Source: Novosphingobium sp. PhB57 (GTDB lineage Bacteria > Pseudomonadota > Alphaproteobacteria > Sphingomonadales > Sphingomonadaceae). From it: a DNA stretch of 64,000 bases. The notes beneath the pieces are model-generated. The model did not search any database. It saw nothing but the letters and a program-made list of their open reading frames with translations, and was not told the DNA's origin. The stretch is taken from contig NZ_SMBO01000013.1 in NCBI RefSeq assembly GCF_004342985.1, forward strand, positions 1 to 64,000, given 5' to 3'. A program made the position numbers and the translations under genes. Below are positions 59,001-64,000 of the stretch, one piece after another. Position 1 is the first letter of the stretch, and each line of letters begins with the position of its first letter.

Positions 59001-62000
59001 ACCGCCCCGTGGCTGCGGCTGGTGACATCGGCGAACGCCGCGTTGATCGTGCCGCTGGTCGTGACCAGGCCGCGGGTGTTCGCATTCGTGGTGGTCACGG
59101 TGGTGCGGTTGTCGGCATCACCGCCGAGGGTGATGGTTCCGCCCGTTTCTGCCTGAGCGCCGAACGAGCCAATGCCGTTGGTGACGATTGCGGTGCCGAA
59201 GGTACTGATTACACCGCTGGATTCGGCGCGCAAGCCCATCGCGTTGGCGCCAAGTCCGTTGGTATTGGTCGTCGTGACGGACCCGCCAGAGAGGGTGATA
59301 ACGCCGCTGTTGACGGCCGAAGCGCCGACTGAGCGCTGGCCGTTGGTCGTGACGCTCTCGTCGGCGGCAGTGATGGCAGAGCCAGCGCCATCCGCGCGCA
59401 GACCGAAGCTATCGCTGCCGAGCGTGCGAATGATGCCCGAGGCAGTCGTAGGCTGGCCGGTGGCGTCGTCCACGTCGAGCCAGATGACGCCGCCATTGAG
59501 CGCATAGGCGCCAAAGGCACCTGTCGCGCCGGAGCTTACGTACTGGCTCGGACTGGTAGCCGGCGTGACCCCATCGGCCAGCACCGGCACGCCGTTCGCG
59601 TCGGTCCTGACCCCCGTGTAGATCGAATCGCCGGACGAGGTGATGATCGATGGCGCACCCTCGGCGAATAGGCCGTGCGAACCCGTGCCTGAGGTTATGA
59701 TCGTCGTCGGATCGATCTCGATCCGGCCACCGGTGGATGCGTGGGCACCGTGGGCGTTGGCCCCAATCGTCACGATGCTGAGATTGGTGCCGGTTATCAA
59801 GGTTCCGGTATCTCTTGCGGAAAGACCGGCGGCTCCTGCTCCCCTTGTAGCAATTGTGCTTGCCGTCAGTTCTATTGTCGACCTGGCCTCGGCATCTGCT
59901 CCATTTCCAGTGCTAACGATGCTGCCATTAGCGAACGTGACACGGCTTTCAAAAACGGCGTCGATCCCTTCGCCTGCGGAATTCACTACGACGCCGTCCG
60001 CGGTGATCAGGCTGGTTGGGCTGCGCGTGAGAAGCGCATGGCTGTCGGCACCGCTAGTGGTGGTTACCGAGCCGCCAATGAGACTGGCGGTACCGTCATG
60101 GACGAAAACGCCGCCAGCATTGCCGCCGGTCGCAGTCATGCTGGAATTGGTTGCGTTGATCGTAGCGCCCGACAGGACGTTGAGCGCGCTTGCCAGGCTG
60201 TTGACGGTCGCGCCATCGAGCGAGATGAGCGCGCCCTCCTCGGCATGCGCACCCCAGTCGGCGCTGCTCATGATCGTCGACGTCGCAGCGGAAATCGTCG
60301 CGCCGGTGCCGGTGGCGAATAGCGACGGCCCGGTAGTCGAGACGGTGGTGCCCGTTAAGGTGGCGGCACCTTGATTGCTTGCACGCACGCCGATCACGCC
60401 TGCGGTTGCATTCGGGTTGGAGAGGGCGATGCCTTCAACCAGCGCGGTCGAGCCCGCGCCGTCGACATGAAGAAGCGTGCTGTTGGCGCCCGTCGTGGAA
60501 ATGGTCGGTAATGTACTCGACGCATTGAGCGTCACAGAAGCGCCCTGGCTCACCAGCAGCACGTCGGAATTCGTACCGCTCGTGAGGATCGACGAGGCGC
60601 CAATTGATGTTAGGGTCGCGCCCGGTCCGCGTACTTCCACGCCAATCGAGCGGTTGCCATCGACGTTCACTGTTGCATCGCTCAGCGTCAGCGTTGCGCC
60701 GTTCGAAACCAGACCGCCGATGATGTCGTCGTGCACCGCGCCATTTGCCAAGGTGATATTTGTCAGCGACGCGGAACTGCCCGCGCCATCGACGTGAAGC
60801 AGGGCGCTCCCCGCGCCCGACACGGTGATCGGCGGCAACGGATTGGCCGGGTCGAAGGCTATGCTCGCGCCGCCGTCAATGAGCAGTCCGTCGGCCGCCG
60901 CGCCGGACGTGACGATGGTGTTGGTGCCGGCGAAAGTGGCGAGCGATCCTGCACCGTTGATATTGAGACCCGCGGCTCCGTCACCCGAAGTCAAAAGGCT
61001 GACGTTGGTGAGATTGAGCACCCCTGCAGTCTCGGCGCGCGCACCGTGTGCTTCGGTGCCGGTGGTAGTAACCGTGACCGAATTGGCAACAATCGTGGAT
61101 TGCCCCTCCGGCACAGGGGCGGAAGGCACCGGGGACGTTATGCCTCCCAACTCGTCAGCCGCATCGCCGTCCGGCCTCTGGCGCGGTATGCTGATCGTTG
61201 GGGCCAGAAGACCGGAGGCGAGTAGGCCGTAGCTGCCCTGGCCTGACGTGGCGATCGTGCTGCTTGCACCTGTCGCGCTGCCGGTGTCCGGATCGAAGTT
61301 GATCCACAAATGGCCCGTGTCATAGGCCGACGCGCCGTTCGATCCGGCGCCTTGGGTTTCCACATTGGCGCCGCTTGCGATCAAACGCGCGGCGGCGCCT
61401 TCGGACCAGATGCCGCCGGCATTGGCACCAAGGGAGAGGACTTCGCTGTCCGTCAGCCGCGCCACACCGCTGTAGGAGGCAACACCGAGCGCACGTTCGC
61501 CGCGCGTCGTGATCGTCGAGGCGATGAGGGTCAATGCGCCTTCCTCGCCCGCATAGCCCCCGACGCCCCACACGCCGCCGGTATCGATCGTGAGGTTAGT
61601 GCCGTCGCCTGACCCGCCGGTATGTGCGACGAAGCCGTAGCCCAGTTCGCCGGTGGTTGTGATCGGCAGGCCCGTCAATGAGACGCTAGCCCCGGCGCCC
61701 ACCGACCGCGCGCCAATGGCGAGCCGGCCGACAGTGAGGATAGAGCCGCGGCTCATGACTATGGACGAGCCGTCATGAGCGCTCAACCCGTAGGCCCCAG
61801 CACTGGTGCTGCCGCCTGTGTCGAGGGCCGCCGTGCGGACAGTCACATCGTTTAGCGTTATGGTAGCACCACTGAAACTGGCCGCGCCGACGCCGACGAG
61901 CCCGGCAGTGGTGATCGAACCGCCATTCAGTGTGATGCTGCCGCCACTCTGCGCTCCCGCGCCATAGGAACCGATCGCCGTGCCCGTGAAGCCGCCCTCG

Positions 62001-64000
62001 GTGCGGATCGTCAGGTTCGTGCCGGTGATGCTTCCGACTGTCGCGTTAAGCGCCCAGCCAGACGGCCCACTCGTGCTGACGCTGCTGTCAGCAATCTCAA
62101 CGGCTCCACCATTACTGGCATAAACCCCATAGGCCGTCGTACCGCGGGTCATGATCGTTTCGTTCGTGACCGTTGCCAGCGCCCCGCTTTGCGCAACGTC
62201 TACGCCATGCGAGTTGAGGCCAGTTGTCGAGATACTGCCGGTGGCGCCGGTGGCTACACCACTTATCGGATCGACGTTGATCCAGCCGAGGCCACCAACT
62301 GCGTTGATGAAGAAGCCGCTGGCACTGCGAGCGCCCGAAGCAACATATTGCGCAGGATCGGTGACCGGATTGCCGTTGGCATCGACCGGTTTGGCATAGG
62401 TGGCCAAGGTCGGATCCGTCCCGAGCAGCACGCCCGTCCAGATGTCGACTCCGTTCGAGATCAACGTCCCCGCCGCGCCACTGGTGCCGGACGCCATGCC
62501 ATGGCCAGATGACCCCGCAGTGAGGATCGTCGCGTTTGCGAGCGAAATGCTTCCTCCCAGGGCATTGGCCGCAGCACCTCCGTTGCCAAGCGTGGTGATG
62601 GCGATATTGCTTGCAATGATGCCGCCTCCGGCTCCGGAGCGAATGCCGGACGCAGCGTCGCCGCCGGTAGTCACCGAGGCGTTTTGCAGCGTGATCGCAC
62701 CCGTGGCGTCAGCGAAGACACCGTATGCCGAGCTTCCAAAGGTGTTGACGGTGAGGTTGGTGAATTGGCCGGTTGGACTGGGTCCACCCGACGTGCCGCG
62801 AATAACGGCGCCATGGGCGTTGGAACCATGAGTCGTGATCGTCAGGTTCGCCGCTTGCACCGCGGTCGTGGCAGTGGCGCTCTGCAAGGCGCTGATACCG
62901 ACGCTGTTGTTGCCGAACGTCTCGATTGTGCTCGACAATCCCGTGGGATCCGATGTGGCAGGATCCACGTTGAGCCATGCAGTCCCGCCGGTGTTAGCAA
63001 TAAGGATGCCGTAGGCGCCACCTGAGCCTGAACCGACAAAGCGGGCCGGATCTGTCACGGCATTTCCCGACAAATCTACCGGTAGGCCGTATGTCGGCAA
63101 TGTGGAATCGGTGCCCAGCAGCACGCCGCTGACGAAGTTCGAGCCATTTGCAACCAGAGTGCTGCCCAGGGAAATCTGCACGCCCGGAGCGAGAGTGCCG
63201 ATGCCGCCACCTGCCGTGTAGACACTGAGCCCATTGGCGGTGACCGTTGCGCCGTTCAAAGCCGCAAGACCCGTACCGCCGTTGGCAAGCGCCGAAATGC
63301 GGGTCCCGCTCGCGGATATGCTGCTTCCTGCGCCATCGGCACGCAATGCAACCGCATTCCCGCCCGCGACGGTGACTGTGCTGTCTGGCCCGGTGATGGC
63401 GATGCTGCGCCCGGCCAGCGCATTGACACCGTGCGCAGTCGCACCGCTGGTGCGAATGATCACATTGGAAGCGTTGACCGTCGTCCCGCTGGCGCCCAAC
63501 GCCTGAAGGCCGAAAGCGCTGGCACCCGTGGTAGTGGCAACAAAGCCCGAAAGCGTCCCGCTGCCCCCGTTGTAGACCACACCGCTTGCGCTGCCGCCGC
63601 TCGTGCTGACCGTGAGATTATTGGCGTTGAAGGTTGAGGTGCCGCCAATCAGGGCACCGTTGCTGCTGTTGGCACGCGTGGTAATCGCCAGGTTGCCGGC
63701 GTTTATCGTCGAGGCTCCGGCGGCGAGGATGCCGTGGTTAGCGGCACCCGTCCCTATGGCCATAATCGTGCTGCTGGCTCCGGTCAGCGCACCGGCACCA
63801 TCGACATTGATCCGCACCACTGCGTCGGACGCGCTAATCCCGGGCGAAGCCGCCACCACGTTCGACACATAAAGCGCGGGGTCTGTGATAAGATTGCCCC
63901 CGCTGTCGACCGGCTTGCCAAAAGTTGCCGGTGTCGCGACGCTGGTACCTAGCAATACCCCCGTAACGATCGCGTCGCCATTTGAGACGAGGCTGCTGCC
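56012..64000 (-). CDS. Giant autotransporter (type Va), 5' end outside the window
   Basis: The frame is open to the window edge, giving at least 2662 residues. Residues about 1-2250 are a Gly/Ala/Ser/Thr/Asn-rich passenger. Its short beta-helix-like repeats resemble each other (for example SGANSHG-, TTGGDAASGI-, ASTIATSG-type). Five times it uses a larger module that ends NVDP/DVDD/NFDPDTG followed by ASSTI. Next comes a Pro-Thr linker (57028-57245), then a C-terminal barrel of about 335 residues (WMGIYGRQILGTLHERVGEE, GVWGRVILRHGESQGDPLGI) ending KVGLRINW, the classic terminal aromatic. The passenger has almost no cysteine apart from a CIYDNFTDENC loop, NTGSGTSSLQIVN-type strands and a CVIFGEPC loop in the linker. 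It is probably a surface adhesin. It is followed without gap by the JmjC gene. Confidence 0.88.
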   Translation of the reverse strand, partial: GSSLVSNGDAIVTGVLLGTSVATPATFGKPVDSGGNLITDPALYVSNVVAASPGISASDAVVRINVDGAGALTGASSTIMAIGTGAANHGILAAGASTINAGNLAITTRANSSNGALIGGTSTFNANNLTVSTSGGSASGVVYNGGSGTLSGFVATTTGASAFGLQALGASGTTVNASNVIIRTSGATAHGVNALAGRSIAITGPDSTVTVAGGNAVALRADGAGSSISASGTRISALANGGTGLAALNGATVTANGLSVYTAGGGIGTLAPGVQISLGSTLVANGSNFVSGVLLGTDSTLPTYGLPVDLSGNAVTDPARFVGSGSGGAYGILIANTGGTAWLNVDPATSDPTGLSSTIETFGNNSVGISALQSATATTAVQAANLTITTHGSNAHGAVIRGTSGGPSPTGQFTNLTVNTFGSSAYGVFADATGAITLQNASVTTGGDAASGIRSGAGGGIIASNIAITTLGNGGAAANALGGSISLANATILTAGSSGHGMASGTSGAAGTLISNGVDIWTGVLLGTDPTLATYAKPVDANGNPVTDPAQYVASGARSASGFFINAVGGLGWINVDPISGVATGATGSISTTGLNSHGVDVAQSGALATVTNETIMTRGTTAYGVYASNGGAVEIADSSVSTSGPSGWALNATVGSITGTNLTIRTEGGFTGTAIGSYGAGAQSGGSITLNGGSITTAGLVGVGAASFSGATITLNDVTVRTAALDTGGSTSAGAYGLSAHDGSSIVMSRGSILTVGRLAIGARSVGAGASVSLTGLPITTTGELGYGFVAHTGGSGDGTNLTIDTGGVWGVGGYAGEEGALTLIASTITTRGERALGVASYSGVARLTDSEVLSLGANAGGIWSEGAAARLIASGANVETQGAGSNGASAYDTGHLWINFDPDTGSATGASSTIATSGQGSYGLLASGLLAPTISIPRQRPDGDAADELGGITSPVPSAPVPEGQSTIVANSVTVTTTGTEAHGARAETAGVLNLTNVSLLTSGDGAAGLNINGAGSLATFAGTNTIVTSGAAADGLLIDGGASIAFDPANPLPPITVSGAGSALLHVDGAGSSASLTNITLANGAVHDDIIGGLVSNGATLTLSDATVNVDGNRSIGVEVRGPGATLTSIGASSILTSGTNSDVLLVSQGASVTLNASSTLPTISTTGANSTLLHVDGAGSTALVEGIALSNPNATAGVIGVRASNQGAATLTGTTVSTTGPSLFATGTGATISAATSTIMSSADWGAHAEEGALISLDGATVNSLASALNVLSGATINATNSSMTATGGNAGGVFVHDGTASLIGGSVTTTSGADSHALLTRSPTSLITADGVVVNSAGEGIDAVFESRVTFANGSIVSTGNGADAEARSTIELTASTIATRGAGAAGLSARDTGTLITGTNLSIVTIGANAHGAHASTGGRIEIDPTTIITSGTGSHGLFAEGAPSIITSSGDSIYTGVRTDANGVPVLADGVTPATSPSQYVSSGATGAFGAYALNGGVIWLDVDDATGQPTTASGIIRTLGSDSFGLRADGAGSAITAADESVTTNGQRSVGASAVNSGVITLSGGSVTTTNTNGLGANAMGLRAESSGVISTFGTAIVTNGIGSFGAQAETGGTITLGGDADNRTTVTTTNANTRGLVTTSGTINAAFADVTSRSHGAVAENTGQIHFGAGSPTVTASGGNVVGLAANLGGRIDSTGPVIVDMLGGPTGLSAGRTAAYMHDGGQIALGPGSVFNIVGGAGGAGMTIDNSAMTAPIEDLTINLNGSGLGGNGSGVVAINGGTGAFASLIVQGTTAASGALARGAGAGLALTGDSSIAIVADSPNYYAMTSAGFLTLATGFSTNASTPAHGVAAWDGATLSGTGTEISVSPAYAAGAYALRGGIVTLVDNQIGTTGQGTSGLHASYGTINATKSSIATSGGGTGVLLASDAITPAAGSNSTVNISDTTVTATGPGTFGFYSRNANGETPNVFNMSGGSLSSQSAAAIGAAGRADIALSNAAEASAPFVFIVFAQDSFQSSGAAATRVPTLVNLSATGASQLTGDSVVRAGCIYDNFTDENCLESTFATANVTLDGASTLTGAFETEPGNTANMSLLADSTWNLTGSSNVTSTTNNLSRILYAAPTGDPTLLASYKTLTTINYVGQGGLISLNTLLEGDGAPSDTLVIDGGTGSGTSSLQIVNTDGLGALTQGNGILVVNAANGGTTAPAAFGLAGFVIAGPYEYTLERGSRDASAPDSWFLRNTLEPTPTPTPTPTPTPTPTPTPTPTPTPTPTPTPTPTPPCVIFGEPCPTPTPTPTPTPTPTPTPTPTPTPTPAPTPHYRPETSLYSATPAWMGIYGRQILGTLHERVGEEEQLRGNPALGDLEHFNGVWGRVILRHGESQGDPLGIYGRSRQGPSYDSDLVAFQIGIDIYRTEEKRDDGTTGSRDHAGLIGTYGKMDGEFDHNLLDERFEAGKIDMNAWSAGAFWTHYEPSGAYLDAVGQLTWYDIEMESRRLAPIATDGFGLALSLEGGYPLRLDKDWQLEPQAQLVYQSLSVESFDDLGATVRFRDLDSLVGRVGFRFSNIDDEIENGDYEGWLRGNIWHEFLGQPKTEFSSADGFVAFQARPPVTWWQVGGGLSFRFTPKVTFYAAANYDETFNGTTHGIDGKVGLRINW
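57028..57245 (-). repeat. Pro-Thr dipeptide repeat in the autotransporter linker
   Basis: On the coding strand this encodes more than 35 Thr-Pro pairs in two blocks, interrupted by PPCVIFGEPCP (a likely two-cysteine loop). The DNA is built from six-base units (variants of ACGCCG/ACCCCC) and is therefore prone to length change. Since the unit is six bases, changes keep the frame and only alter linker length. PT linkers usually form stiff spacers between passenger and barrel. Confidence 0.9.

Noticed and set aside
58500..61300. Long plus-strand frames over the autotransporter (for example 59640-60374)
   Set aside because: They are shadows produced by the biased composition of the repeat-rich minus-strand gene.

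Overview
The window is high-GC DNA of a Sphingomonadales-type alphaproteobacterium (Novosphingobium/Sphingomonas-like). The lineage call is an inference from gene content: two TonB-dependent receptors (one of the Xanthomonas/Caulobacter carbohydrate type), an archaic SCPU-domain chaperone-usher fimbria, HWE-type and FixL/FixJ-type sensor systems, a DUF6065 protein and DUF6250/exo-lyase genes. No rRNA, tRNA or CRISPR was seen.

Layout. 1-1.56 kb: an IS3-family element cut off in its catalytic domain, abutting a truncated IS110-family transposase. 2.1-8.3 kb: a five-gene archaic chaperone-usher operon facing a small secreted-protein gene. 8.6-14.5 kb: a decayed mobile region with three tyrosine-recombinase remnants, an AAA ATPase gene with a tightly linked truncated partner, and a small ars cluster (arsR, an arsC broken at its catalytic cysteine, an ArsN-like acetyltransferase). 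14.6-20.9 kb: a polysaccharide locus (TonB receptor, DUF6250 protein, exo-rhamnogalacturonan-lyase-like enzyme). 20.9-22.6 kb: an AbiE-like nucleotidyltransferase/HTH pair. 22.7-30.1 kb: dipeptide epimerase, XRE-cupin regulator, TonB receptor, MFS transporter and S12 serine peptidase. These look like a system for scavenging D-amino-acid-containing peptides. Both promoters of this locus carry a pair of TTGC-N7-GCAA sites with the same 29-bp centre spacing.

30.1-32.6 kb: an IS256 fragment, then an FAD monooxygenase and a DCC-family protein. 32.9-40.8 kb: a stress/signalling block with bicupin, dps, a lone receiver, a FixJ-like regulator, a membrane histidine kinase, an HWE kinase, an alpha/beta hydrolase and a cNMP-domain/thioredoxin-reductase-like protein. 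A shared 14-bp motif (CATACGCAGGTATG type) lies in three of its intergenic regions, which suggests one local regulon. 41.3-43.6 kb: small proteins and a CDF cation exporter. 43.7-48.6 kb: a KaiC-like ATPase and a large hybrid histidine kinase in one operon. 48.9-53.4 kb: DedA protein, broken Nudix gene, HU, GAF-GGDEF diguanylate cyclase and an exported GNAT-like protein. 54.4-64 kb: a very large autotransporter (5' end outside the window) with a Pro-Thr linker, directly followed by a DUF6065-JmjC fusion gene.

The most interesting candidates are the D-peptide locus with its paired operators, the CATAC-motif stress regulon, and the autotransporter/JmjC operon.
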